A DNA stretch of 64,000 nt from Adhaeribacter pallidiroseus (lineage in GTDB: Bacteria; Bacteroidota; Bacteroidia; Cytophagales; Hymenobacteraceae). This document shows positions 18,683 through 26,730 of this stretch, piece after piece; within the stretch, counting starts at the first letter, position 1; each line of letters opens with the position of its first letter. A program made the position numbers and the translations under genes. The DNA lies in assembly GCF_003340495.1 (NCBI RefSeq), contig NZ_QASA01000001.1:4278001-4342000 (forward strand). The letters are read 5' to 3'. The notes under the pieces are model-generated. The model was given only the letters and a program-made list of their open reading frames with translations, had not been told where the DNA came from and did no database searches.

Positions 18683-18750
18683 GGTAAAGGTTGCAAGTTG
18701 CAGGTTACAGGTTGCAAGTTGTGAATTACAAATTGCAGGTTGTAAGTTAT
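18683..18750 (+). repeat. Heptad array, GTT family, left border of the inserted gene
   Basis: GTTGCAA GTTGCAG GTTACAG GTTGCAA GTTGTGA ATTACAA ATTGCAG GTTGTAA: eight units of 7 nt, immediately upstream of the trpG start. It is inverted relative to 19139-19160. Confidence 0.8.
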
Positions 18751-19131
18751 TTAGTTGTTATTAGGTTGTCGGTTTTTTAAATATTTGCTAAAAGCTGCTA
18801 ATTGCCGGGATAACTGAATCAATTCATCGTATTTATTTTGGTAATAAGCATCGTCTATCATTTTAAGTTCTTTTAAAACATACAGCTGGTTTCTTAGTTC
18901 CCCCGCCGATCCTTTCGCATATTTTAAAAATCGGATAAAATCGGCATTGTTGTCGTATTCAAATCCTTCCGCTATATTATTGGAAATAGACATAGCAGCT
19001 CGTTGCATTTGGTCCCGGGTACCGTAATCTATTTTTACATTTCCTTCAGCAAACATCTTATAGATATCAATCGCAATTGAAATTGCCTGTTGATATATTT
19101 TCAAATCTTCAAACCTTTCTACTTTTGCCAT
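18751..19131 (-). CDS. Four-helix-bundle protein (23S rRNA IVP / Avd-like family) inserted in the trp operon
   Basis: 126 residues, fully helical in appearance. Family signature: FEDLKIYQQAISIAIDIY at the N-terminus, DQMQRAAMSISNNIAEGFE in the middle, FIRFLKYAKGSAGELRNQL, and a C-terminal helix ending in QLAAFSKYLK. Known relatives are encoded in intervening sequences of 23S rRNA (for example Leptospira) and as accessory protein Avd of diversity-generating retroelements; they bind nucleic acid as pentameric barrels. It has no known role in tryptophan synthesis. The gene sits between trpE and trpG, bounded on each side by GTT-family heptad arrays in inverted orientation, so I infer that it arrived as a unit with those repeats. 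No reverse transcriptase or variable repeat is nearby, so a DGR is not supported. Confidence 0.85.
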   Translation of the reverse strand: MAKVERFEDLKIYQQAISIAIDIYKMFAEGNVKIDYGTRDQMQRAAMSISNNIAEGFEYDNNADFIRFLKYAKGSAGELRNQLYVLKELKMIDDAYYQNKYDELIQLSRQLAAFSKYLKNRQPNNN

Positions 19132-19138
19132 CTCCTAA

Positions 19139-19160
19139 AATCAACTTGTAACCTGCAACT
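19139..19160 (-). repeat. Heptad array, GTT family, right border of the inserted gene
   Basis: On the minus strand: AGTTGCAGGTTACAAGTTG, i.e. three heptads. It touches the trpE stop codon (19159-19161). Confidence 0.75.
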
Positions 19161-20571
19161 ATATCGAAGCTGCCTTTTCCATGGCGGAGCGGAGGGCGGC
19201 TAGTTTGTGGTGTACTTCGTTGAGTTCGGATTCAGGGTTAGATTTGGCTACCACGCCGGCGCCGGCCTGATAATGCAATTGGTTGCGGGTACTCAAAAAA
19301 GACCTAATCATGATGGCGTGGTTAAAGTCGCCGTTAAAGCCGATGTAGCCGATGCAACCGCCGTAATAACCGCGGCCGGTGGGTTCCAGTTCGTCGATAA
19401 TGGTCATGGCGCGGTACTTGGGGGCGCCGGATAAAGTACCGGCCGGAAACGTATCGGCTACCATGAGCATGGGCGCTACTTCTTTAGACCGCTGACTGGT
19501 AACTTTCGAAACCAAATGGATGACGTGCGAGTAATATTGTACTTCTTTAAAAACCTCTACCGCTACTTGGTCGCCGTGACGGCCTAAATCGTTGCGGGCC
19601 AAATCTACCAGCATCACGTGTTCGGAGTTTTCTTTTGGGTCGTCGTAGAGTTTGCGGGCGAGTTCGGCGTCGGCGTTGTCGTTGCCGGTTCTTCTAAAGG
19701 TGCCGGCAATCGGGTAAATGCTGGCTTTGTTGCCTTTTAAGGTAATCTGGGCTTCTGGCGAAGACCCGAAAATTTTAAAATTTCCGTAGTCGAAGTAAAA
19801 CAAATACGGCGATGGATTGATAGAACGCAAGGCCCGGTACACGTTAAACTCATCGCCTTTAAAGCCTTTCGAGAACTTGCGCGACAATACAATCTGGAAT
19901 ACGTTGCCCAGTTTGCAATGGCGCTGTCCTTCGTTTAAAACTTTTAAAAAATGGTCGTCGGTGAAGTTTGAAGTTTCGTCGGCATCGGGCGTAAAGGTAA
20001 AAGCCGGGATGTTTTTGTTTTTGATCAGCGCTTCTATTTGCTCCAGGCCTGGACCGGTGGTGTTTTCGTCAATGCTGTGTTCAAAAATATACAGCTCGTT
20101 TTTAAACGGATCTACCACCACAATAAACCGGTACAAGCGGTACAAGATTTCGGGCAACTCCGGGTAAGCCGTTTCTTTCGGCCGGAAAGCAATGTCTTCG
20201 TAATACGTAACGGCATCGTAGGTCATGTAGCCAAACAAGCCGTTGTTTATAAAATTATAGTGATTATTCCGGACGTAAAACGAATTAATAAACTGCTGCA
20301 AATGCTTCACGGCATCGCGCCGGTCTTCCAGCGGAATTTGCTCTTCGGTTCCATCCGGAAAGTACTGGCTGATGACCTGGTCTTTTAACTCAAAACCCCC
20401 GATCGGGTCGCAGCAAATGTAGGAAAAACTGTTTTCGTTGCCGTGGTAATCCGAGCTTTCGAGCAAAATGCAGTTGGGGTATTTGTCGCGCAACTGTAAA
20501 TAAATGCCAACGGGCGTAACGGTATCGGCGAGGAGCTGTTTATGCGTATGGTACAGCTTGTATTTATTCAT
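19159..20571 (-). CDS. trpE: Anthranilate synthase component I
   Basis: 470 residues. It converts chorismate and ammonia to anthranilate with TrpG. The chorismate-binding core is C-terminal: QIVLSRKFSKGF, SPSPYLFYFDYG-like segment, IFGSSPEAQ, PIAGTFRRTGN, VDLARNDLGRHG, DTFPAGTLSGAPKYRAM and GYYGGCIGYIGF. The N-terminal regulatory half is shorter than in enteric TrpE, but an ESSDYHGNENSFSY segment resembles the LLES...S allosteric Trp site. A leader peptide with two Trp codons and an intrinsic terminator lies 150-270 nt upstream, so transcription is probably attenuated. Confidence 0.96.
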   Translation of the reverse strand: MNKYKLYHTHKQLLADTVTPVGIYLQLRDKYPNCILLESSDYHGNENSFSYICCDPIGGFELKDQVISQYFPDGTEEQIPLEDRRDAVKHLQQFINSFYVRNNHYNFINNGLFGYMTYDAVTYYEDIAFRPKETAYPELPEILYRLYRFIVVVDPFKNELYIFEHSIDENTTGPGLEQIEALIKNKNIPAFTFTPDADETSNFTDDHFLKVLNEGQRHCKLGNVFQIVLSRKFSKGFKGDEFNVYRALRSINPSPYLFYFDYGNFKIFGSSPEAQITLKGNKASIYPIAGTFRRTGNDNADAELARKLYDDPKENSEHVMLVDLARNDLGRHGDQVAVEVFKEVQYYSHVIHLVSKVTSQRSKEVAPMLMVADTFPAGTLSGAPKYRAMTIIDELEPTGRGYYGGCIGYIGFNGDFNHAIMIRSFLSTRNQLHYQAGAGVVAKSNPESELNEVHHKLAALRSAMEKAASI

Positions 20572-20720
20572 TTTTTAAATTTCTGGTTTTTCTCTGCTAA
20601 TTATATAAAGGAATTTGGCCGGAGTACACCGGGTAAAAAGCAAATTAGCCTTGCCAATAATAATTAGTCCGGAAGAAAGAATAATGCATCCTAGATACTC
20701 TTTATAAAATGGTTTAAAAT

Positions 20721-20749
20721 AAAAAAAGCCCAAGTGAACTTGGGCTTTT
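20721..20749 (-). terminator. trp leader attenuator terminator
   Basis: On the minus strand AAAAGCCCAAG (20749-20739) pairs with CTTGGGCTTTT (20734-20724) around a TTCA loop, an 11-bp perfect stem followed by a T7 run. It lies 150 nt before trpE and has no gene of its own to terminate. Confidence 0.88.
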
Positions 20750-20805
20750 CTGCTATTTATAGCTGTATACAAACGTGCCGGTTCACTCTTTTAGCATTCT
20801 AAAAG
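20733..20805 (-). promoter_or_regulatory. trp leader alternative pairings
   Basis: Two competing structures can be drawn on the minus-strand RNA. First, CTTTTAG (20805-20799) with CTAAAAG (20794-20788), a 7-bp hairpin that overlaps the end of the leader ORF just past the Trp codons. Second, AGTGAAC (20787-20781) with GTTCACT (20739-20733), which would invade the terminator loop and stem as an antiterminator. A ribosome stalled at the tandem Trp codons would cover the first hairpin and favour the second. Confidence 0.6.
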
Positions 20806-20844
20806 GTGCCACCAGCCAGCAGTATATAGTTGTTTCATGGTCAT
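20791..20844 (-). CDS. trpL: trp operon leader peptide with tandem Trp codons
   Basis: A 17-codon ORF, MTMKQLYTAGWWHLLEC, with a possible internal start at the second ATG (20838). TGG TGG occupies 20814-20809, 15 nt before the TAA. It is too short to be a random find given its position: it begins just after a Bacteroidota promoter and precedes a hairpin series and terminator upstream of trpE. The predicted 5' UTR is only a few nucleotides, so translation is near-leaderless. Role inferred by analogy with enteric trpL. Confidence 0.8.
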   Translation of the reverse strand: MTMKQLYTAGWWHLLEC

Positions 20845-20851
20845 GATGCTG

Positions 20852-20881
20852 CAAATATAGCACTCGTATTTAACCGTACAA
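20852..20881 (-). promoter_or_regulatory. Bacteroidota-type promoter of the trp operon
   Basis: On the minus strand TTG (20881-20879), a 19-nt spacer, then TATATTTG (20859-20852), an exact match to the -7 consensus TAnnTTTG. Transcription would start near 20847, a few nt before the leader ATG. The promoter lies right after the esterase stop codon. Confidence 0.78.
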
Positions 20882-20889
20882 CTATTTTT

Positions 20890-21969
20890 TTAATTTTTTG
20901 CGTAGAGCCATTGAAAAGCTTCCGGAAATTCGCGGCGCCAGAACCATTCGCTGTGGTCGCCATCGGCCCGGGTCTGGTACCAAATATGTTCTTCCGGAAA
21001 GCCCTGGGCCATTAATTGTTCGTAAAGCTGGCGCATATTAGTTATCATTTCCTCGCCTTCCTGCTCGCCAGCCAGTAAAACTAGACGAGTATTTTTAAAA
21101 TCTTTTTTAGCCACCTTAAAGATTTTATTTGAAAACCACAACGACGGCGAGAGCACCATGGCTTTGCCAAAAACCTGCGGGTAATGCGCTGCGGCGTACA
21201 AAGAAATCAAGCCGCCCAAAGAAGAACCGCCAATGCCGGTATGTTCGGCTTCTGGTTTAGTCCGGAAATGCGCATCAATGTACGGTTTTAAGTCCTGCAC
21301 AATAAATTGCAGGTATTTTTTGCCGTCTCCGCCGCCGTATTCCGGGTTTTTGTACGGGGTTAGTTCGTTAATCCGTTCTTCGCCGCCGTGTTCAATACCC
21401 ACTACTATTACTTGAGGCCCACCGGTCTGCGCCATTTGGTCCAGCGTTTCGTCTACGCCCCATTCGCCGCTAAAGCTGTAGTAAGCGTCGAATAAATTTT
21501 GGCCATCGTGTAAGTAAATTACCGGATAACGTTCTTTACTGGTAGCGTAGTGCAAAGGTAAATACAACCAGATGCGCCGGGTACGGCCCAGTTCGGGCAT
21601 TTCAAAAGCCGCATCTAGCACTTGTACCTGGGGGCTGGCCGTGTGTTTGCGCGGTGGCCGGACTACCAGATCGGTCCAGGCGGCCACTTGCACCGCAACC
21701 GTTTCCGGCGAAGGCAATTTTATAATCCGGTTGGGCATGTCGCTGCCATCGGCAGCAGCTTCCACCGACTCCCAGGTACCGCGGGTTACTTTAAATTCTA
21801 TCGGGCGGTTCATGAGCGGTACTTTTACTGCATAGGTACCGTCAGGTTGCGGTTTTAACTGGTAAGCCGGGGCGCCCGGTTGCCATCGGTTAAAGTTGCC
21901 CACCAGATACAAATGCGCATCAGCCGGTGTATTATCCGGTATTGTATCTATAATTATTTTCATGGGCAC
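20890..21969 (-). CDS. Esterase family alpha/beta hydrolase with N-terminal CBM48-like domain
   Basis: 359 residues. Residues ~1-95 look like an Ig-like/CBM48 module (LYLVGNFNRWQPG, DGTYAVKVPL, EFKVTRGTWESVE). Residues ~110-355 are a putative-esterase (D-type) hydrolase: RIWLYLPLHYA, YPVIYLHDGQNLFD as the oxyanion region, EWGVDETLDQM, nucleophile Ser in GIGGSSLGGLIS, and a terminal GDHSEWFWRREFPEA with the catalytic His. Relatives include ferulic-acid and siderophore (Fes-like) esterases and S-formylglutathione-type hydrolases; the substrate is unclear. No signal peptide, so cytoplasmic. Same strand as trp but ends before the trp promoter. Confidence 0.87.
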   Translation of the reverse strand: MPMKIIIDTIPDNTPADAHLYLVGNFNRWQPGAPAYQLKPQPDGTYAVKVPLMNRPIEFKVTRGTWESVEAAADGSDMPNRIIKLPSPETVAVQVAAWTDLVVRPPRKHTASPQVQVLDAAFEMPELGRTRRIWLYLPLHYATSKERYPVIYLHDGQNLFDAYYSFSGEWGVDETLDQMAQTGGPQVIVVGIEHGGEERINELTPYKNPEYGGGDGKKYLQFIVQDLKPYIDAHFRTKPEAEHTGIGGSSLGGLISLYAAAHYPQVFGKAMVLSPSLWFSNKIFKVAKKDFKNTRLVLLAGEQEGEEMITNMRQLYEQLMAQGFPEEHIWYQTRADGDHSEWFWRREFPEAFQWLYAKN

Positions 21970-22574
21970 ATTACCGGCAAAAGTAATACAGGGTAAGAAT
22001 TAAGACCAAATTACTACTAGTAAGCAAATTACTTTCTTAAAACGTGTACTCCTTGCTAGCTAAATAGTTTGCCCCTGGTTTTTTAAAAATCTGTTATCCA
22101 ACAGGGGCATATATCCGGTTTTTTTAAAATTTCAGGTAAAATGGAGGGTAAACCAGTTCTTATAAACCAAAAATTTAGAATAACAACCGATGTAAAGAAA
22201 ATGGAAAACCTATGATTTATTATATAAAACTGATTCAGCTCTACTGATAAAATTGCCAAGGTAAAAACCATTTACTAGTACTTTGATTTCTAGATAGCTA
22301 AGTTTCCAGTATAGCCTTAAAAATTTAAAAATTAAAGCCATCTTTTACTTTCATCTAAAAAGAGAAAGGATTATTCCGGTAATTTTAACGCAATAGGGCC
22401 AGTTCTTTGCATAAAATGAAATATTTCTGGCTGCTTAGTTATTAAATTATTAATTATTTATCTTAAGTTTACAAACCTTTTACTTCCAGCAGGAGCAATT
22501 AAATATTTTCCAAAACCGAGCACTACGTATTTCATTAATAAACAGCTTAAACCCATATAACATATTTTTTTCAC
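21970..22574. other. Divergent AT-rich spacer
   Basis: 605 bp between the esterase and the BadF-type kinase. It contains a decayed fragment of the GIY-YIG palindrome (GCTAGCTAAATAG at about 22056) and a 7-bp inverted repeat GCCCCTG/CAGGGGC (22071-22077, 22102-22108). A 62-codon minus ORF here lacks homology features and is not called. Confidence 0.45.
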
Positions 22575-23435
22575 ATGGTAATTATTGCAGATGGTGGTTC
22601 AACCAAAACAAGTTGGTGTTTGATAACAGACTCCAATACCAAGGTTTATTTCAACACAGAAGGTTATAACCCGTATTTTTCGGATACCCCTACTATTATT
22701 GCTTCGCTCCAAAAAAACTTACCGGAAAATCTTCGTAAAGAAGCCGTTAATGAAGTAAATTACTACGGTGCCGGCTGTTCTGTTCCTGAAAAAATTGAAG
22801 TTGTGGCAGCAGCCATGCGAGCTGTTTTTACCAATGCCAATGTGTACGTAGGCCATGATTTACTGGCTGCCGCCCGGGCCTTACTGGGAGTAGATCCCGG
22901 ATTTGCCGCTATTTTGGGTACGGGTGCCAATACTTGCCTGTACGATGGCAAAAACGTTACCTTAAACATTGACTCGTTAGGTTATTTTCTGGGCGACGAA
23001 GGCAGCGGTTCGCACATTGGCAAGCGTTTGGTACGCGATTACATGCGCGGTTACCTGCCCGAAGGTATGCAGAAAATTTTCCGGGACACCTACGAACTAA
23101 CCAACGAAGATATTTTTGATAATTTATACAACAAACCTTTACCCAACCGCTTTCTGGCCAGCTTTAGCAAGTTTTTGTACGAAAACAACAACTTCTCGTA
23201 CTCCCGCGAAGTAGTAAAGGAATCTTTTGAAGCTTTTTTTAAAAATCTGGTTTGCCATTACCCAAACTACGAGCAGTATTCTTTAAACTGCGTAGGCTCC
23301 GTGGGTTATAACTTCCGCGATGTATTAGAAGAAGTAAGTGCCGAGCACAACATGGCCTTCGGTAAAATTATCCGCTCGCCCATAGATGATTTGGTATATT
23401 ACCATTCCGTATTATCGCCCCAAACGCAGATATAA
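22575..23435 (+). CDS. BadF/BadG family ATPase, N-acetylglucosamine kinase-like
   Basis: 286 residues, ASKHA fold. Phosphate-1 loop IADGGSTKTSWCLI at the N-terminus, phosphate-2 and adenosine elements FAAILGTGANTCLYDG and GYFLGDEGSGSHIGKRLVRDYMRG, and a late CVGSVGYNFRDVLEE. Proteins of this type in Bacteroidota resemble eukaryotic NAGK and are thought to phosphorylate N-acetylglucosamine. Together with NagB and the GH20 hexosaminidase in this window it would channel chitin- or peptidoglycan-derived GlcNAc (inference, genes unlinked). Terminated by a clear hairpin at 23547. Confidence 0.85.
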   Translation: MVIIADGGSTKTSWCLITDSNTKVYFNTEGYNPYFSDTPTIIASLQKNLPENLRKEAVNEVNYYGAGCSVPEKIEVVAAAMRAVFTNANVYVGHDLLAAARALLGVDPGFAAILGTGANTCLYDGKNVTLNIDSLGYFLGDEGSGSHIGKRLVRDYMRGYLPEGMQKIFRDTYELTNEDIFDNLYNKPLPNRFLASFSKFLYENNNFSYSREVVKESFEAFFKNLVCHYPNYEQYSLNCVGSVGYNFRDVLEEVSAEHNMAFGKIIRSPIDDLVYYHSVLSPQTQI

Positions 23436-23546
23436 GTAGTTGGCTATTAGATGCTAGACTTATAATTATTAAAAAATTTAATTGTTACTATTATTGCGCT
23501 GATAATTTATAATTAAAATAAATAGCCAGTTATCTCTAGTCTTTTT

Positions 23547-23577
23547 AAAAGCTTCTGTTATCCGCAGAAGCTTTTTT
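23547..23577 (+). terminator. Intrinsic terminator
   Basis: AAAAGCTTCTG (23547-23557) / CAGAAGCTTTT (23565-23575), perfect 11 bp, followed by T-run. Confidence 0.88.
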
Positions 23578-23617
23578 GTTTTTCAGTCGGCCCGAATAAA
23601 TCCGGTATATTTGCCCC

Positions 23618-24568
23618 GTGAAAATGCATCAGTACACTTTGTGGGTAAAAATGAGGTTTGTAAAAGCGTGGTTACTCGTTAGTCCGCTTTTTTTAATTTT
23701 CGGGCCAACCCTGGCGCAAACTGATTCTACCGTTATCTTTTACTCGCAAAACAAACAACCCTCCCGCACCAAATTAAAAATAGTGGGGATTAGCAGTGGG
23801 GTAGTTTACGGTAGTTTATTGGCCGCCGCCAGCCAGGCCTGGTACAAAGATATGCCGCGTACCCGTTTCCATTTTTTTAATGATAACCAGGAGTGGCGGC
23901 AAGTAGATAAAGTCGGGCATTTCTGGGGAGCCTTTCACCAGAGCCGGTTGGCGGTTGGTGCTTTGCATTGGGCCGAGGTACCCGCTAAAAAAGCCATTAT
24001 CTGGGGCAGTTTAGCCGGTGTAATTTTACAAACGCCGATTGAGATACTGGATGGCTACGCCGTTAATTACGGCGCTTCTACTGGCGATTTAGTAGCTAAT
24101 GCATTGGGGTCGGCGGCTGTTTTAGCGCAGTACCTGGCTTGGTCGGAGCTGCGCATGCAACCCAAGTACTCGTTTCATACCACGCGGTTTGCCCGCGAAC
24201 GCCCAACGGTTTTAGGCAGTAATTTACCCGAACAAATGCTGAAAGATTATAATGGTCAAACGTACTGGCTGGCGGTGGAAGCCGCCGCCTTTTTACCTAC
24301 CACTACCCGCTTTCCCACGTGGCTGAACGTAGCCGTGGGCTACGGTACCGAAGAAATGGTTTACAACGACCCAGCCACCAACCAGCAGGCAGGTTTCCGG
24401 GCCTACCGGCAATTGTACCTGGCCCCGGATTTAAATTTATCGGCTTTAAAAACCCGAAGCAAATTTTTAAAAACCGCGTTTTTTATTCTGGATATGGTGC
24501 ATCTGCCGTTACCAGCCCTGGAGTACAGCTCTCGTCAGAAATTTAAATTTCATGCCTTGTATTTTTAA
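23618..24568 (+). CDS. DUF2279 family exported protein
   Basis: 316 codons. The reading frame offers GTG at 23618, ATG at 23624 and ATG at 23651; the last gives the most compact signal peptide (MRFVKAWLLVSPLF... cleaved near LAQT). A TATATTTG -7-like box ends at about 23612, so a start at 23624 would be almost leaderless. DUF2279 features: KIVGISSGVVYGSLLAAASQAWY, VDKVGHFWGAFHQSR, TPIEILDGYAVNYGASTGDLVANALGS, and a WLNVAVGYGTEEMVY C-terminal part. These are YfiM-like envelope proteins of unknown role with membrane-embedded segments. Confidence 0.82.
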   Translation: MKMHQYTLWVKMRFVKAWLLVSPLFLIFGPTLAQTDSTVIFYSQNKQPSRTKLKIVGISSGVVYGSLLAAASQAWYKDMPRTRFHFFNDNQEWRQVDKVGHFWGAFHQSRLAVGALHWAEVPAKKAIIWGSLAGVILQTPIEILDGYAVNYGASTGDLVANALGSAAVLAQYLAWSELRMQPKYSFHTTRFARERPTVLGSNLPEQMLKDYNGQTYWLAVEAAAFLPTTTRFPTWLNVAVGYGTEEMVYNDPATNQQAGFRAYRQLYLAPDLNLSALKTRSKFLKTAFFILDMVHLPLPALEYSSRQKFKFHALYF

Positions 24569-24706
24569 AAATCAAACTAGTCCGTAGCGTTGTTTATCAG
24601 TACAGGATGCAGTTGATTTAATTAATCAGTCTTGATTATTGTTTGTCCGTAAAAGATAAAACTGGGCTTATTACAAGTAAATTATAGAAAATTAGAAACT
24701 AGTAAC

Positions 24707-25678
24707 ATGAACATAGGTGATCGCGTGCGTTTGTTGCACGGCAAAGAACAAGGCATTATTACCCAATTTATTGGCCCCGACCAGGTTGAAATCGCCATTG
24801 ACAATGATTTTACCATTCCGGTTTTGCGCCGCGAAGTGGTGGTGATTGCCGAGGAAGAAGATACATATTTAAAAAATAATGGTGTAGAGCAACCCACCAA
24901 AGAAATTCGCAAAAACGAACCGGCTCCTTTACCAGTAACGGCTACCGCCGGCATTTACGTGGCTCTGGTTCCGCAAACCGAAGAATTACAGGCCGTAACC
25001 ATTCTTAACTTTTCGGATTTTGATTTGCTTTTTACGTACGGCGAAGAAACCAACGACCGGTACAGAGGCATCCAAAGCGATAAATTAACGCCGAAGGGTA
25101 GTAAGGTAGTAAGCCATTTGCATTTAAAAGATTTTGATAAGTGGCCGGATTTGGTTATCCAATACTTACAACACCGGGCCAGTGGCACTGCTTTGCTGGA
25201 ACCCGTGGTAAAACGCATTAAATTTAAAGCTTCCTCGTTTTACAAAAGCAAAAAAACGGCCCCAATTATTAAGAAAGAAGCGTACTTGTTTTCCCTGGAT
25301 CAAAAACCCGTAGAAGTAAATCCAGCCAAAATTCTGGAAAACTTAACGGAATCCGAAACCAAGAACCCGGAAGCCTATCAATTAAAAACGCCGTCGCACG
25401 AAGTAGATTTGCACATCGAAAAACTAACCGATCTGGACCCGGCATTGATGAGCAACAGCGAAATGCTGCGCACCCAATTAGCCGCTTTTCAGGATAACCT
25501 GGACCGGGCGTTAGCCACCAACATGCACGAGATTATTTTCATCCATGGCACAGGCAACGGCGTGCTACGCAAAGAAATTCATAAGATATTAAGCCAACGG
25601 CGCACCCAGATTAAGTTTTACGAAGATGCCCGCAAAGAAAAGTTTGGCTACGGTGCTACGCTGGTGCGTTTAAAGTAA
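24707..25678 (+). CDS. DUF2027-Smr domain protein
   Basis: 323 residues. Residues ~1-50 are a small barrel resembling a KOW/Tudor fold (GDRVRLLHGKEQGIITQF); ~80-210 is DUF2027; the last ~95 residues form an Smr domain with the DLHIEKL start (the typical DLHG region), FIHGTGNGVLRKEI (the HGxG loop) and FGYGATLVRL. Smr domains are nucleases or RNA/DNA binders also found at the C-terminus of MutS2; the DUF2027 version is typical of Bacteroidota and its substrate is unknown. Single-gene unit. Confidence 0.9.
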   Translation: MNIGDRVRLLHGKEQGIITQFIGPDQVEIAIDNDFTIPVLRREVVVIAEEEDTYLKNNGVEQPTKEIRKNEPAPLPVTATAGIYVALVPQTEELQAVTILNFSDFDLLFTYGEETNDRYRGIQSDKLTPKGSKVVSHLHLKDFDKWPDLVIQYLQHRASGTALLEPVVKRIKFKASSFYKSKKTAPIIKKEAYLFSLDQKPVEVNPAKILENLTESETKNPEAYQLKTPSHEVDLHIEKLTDLDPALMSNSEMLRTQLAAFQDNLDRALATNMHEIIFIHGTGNGVLRKEIHKILSQRRTQIKFYEDARKEKFGYGATLVRLK

Positions 25679-25944
25679 AGTTGTATCTACTGGTAATAAA
25701 ACGGACGAAATACTGCTAATTTTAAAAATAAGGCTTAAGAGAAAAATTAAAATAAGTCCTTAACCCTTATTTTTAATTTTTCTCCTAGTAATAAAAAGAG
25801 CTGATGCTGCGCGTTTAGTTTTGTATTTACTTGCTGTTTACAAATCCGAATAAAAACGAATACTTTTAAAAATAAGCGCAAATCTGCGTCAGTTATAGAA
25901 TTGGGTGTTAGTGAAAGCACCCCACTACTAACAACCAGACAACA

Positions 25945-26700
25945 ATGGCCAATAACTTCTATTACAAATTCATCAAACCCGATTCGGCGCTTTCTGATTT
26001 TGTAGAAAGTATCGGTATGTTTCACAATCAATCAGCGGAAGAAAAAGCAGTGGTGGTCATGCCTGATGGAAGAGTTGATTTGTTTTTTTCGCAATCTGCC
26101 TCAGAGCCTTTTCATGTTACACTGATTGGCTTAGAAACTTTACCGGAACAAAGAAGCATTCTGCCGCACACACTCGCATTTGTTATTAGTTTTAAACCGT
26201 TGGCCGTTGAGTATATTTTATCTACTTCTATCGCTGATTTATTAAATACTGCCAAAGATGTTGCACCTGATTTTTGGGGTTTTAATACAGATGATTTAAA
26301 AGATTTTGATGTATTTTATCAAAAAGCAGCCAGGAAAATTACAGAACTTTTACCTGATGAAATAGATGAAAGAAAACGCACACTTTTCGAGTTAATTTAT
26401 TCTTCCAACGGCCAAATGAGCGTAACAGAGCTTTCTCAAAAAGTGTGTTGGAGCAGCCGGCAAATTAATCGGTATTTTAATCAACAACTCGGGCTTTCCT
26501 TAAAAGCTTATTGCACTATTTTGCGTTTCCGGGCATCATTAGAACATATTGCCCAAGGCCAACTTTTTCCGGAGTTAAAATTCACGGACCAAACCCATTT
26601 TATTAAAGAAATAAAAAAGTTCTCAGGCGCCGCACCAAAGGAATTATCAAAAAATAAAAACGACCGATTTGTACTATTATCCGTCTTAAAGCAGCAATAG
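25945..26700 (+). CDS. AraC family transcriptional regulator
   Basis: 251 residues. The N-terminal half matches the AraC-associated cupin-like sensor seen in Bacteroidota (YYKFIKPDSALSDFVESIGMF, VVMPDGRVDLFF, FVISFKPLAVEYIL). The C-terminal ~90 residues are a helix-turn-helix pair: MSVTELSQKVCWSSRQINRYFNQQLGLSLKAYCTILRFR and FTDQTHFIKEIKKFSGAAPKEL. It sits 30 bp upstream of an FAD monooxygenase on the same strand and probably controls it, possibly in response to its substrate. Confidence 0.9.
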   Translation: MANNFYYKFIKPDSALSDFVESIGMFHNQSAEEKAVVVMPDGRVDLFFSQSASEPFHVTLIGLETLPEQRSILPHTLAFVISFKPLAVEYILSTSIADLLNTAKDVAPDFWGFNTDDLKDFDVFYQKAARKITELLPDEIDERKRTLFELIYSSNGQMSVTELSQKVCWSSRQINRYFNQQLGLSLKAYCTILRFRASLEHIAQGQLFPELKFTDQTHFIKEIKKFSGAAPKELSKNKNDRFVLLSVLKQQ

Positions 26701-26730
26701 TTTTGCGTTTGTAAAACTAAATTTTAAAAA

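Noticed and set aside
18751-19131. Diversity-generating retroelement
   Set aside because: The Avd-like gene is not accompanied by a reverse transcriptase, template/variable repeats or a target C-type lectin.
19817-20167. Plus-strand ORF antisense to trpE
   Set aside because: Covered by the conserved trpE frame; no signal peptide, domain or ribosome-binding context of its own.
22083-22271. 62-codon minus-strand ORF
   Set aside because: Random-looking AT-rich peptide in a divergent spacer.
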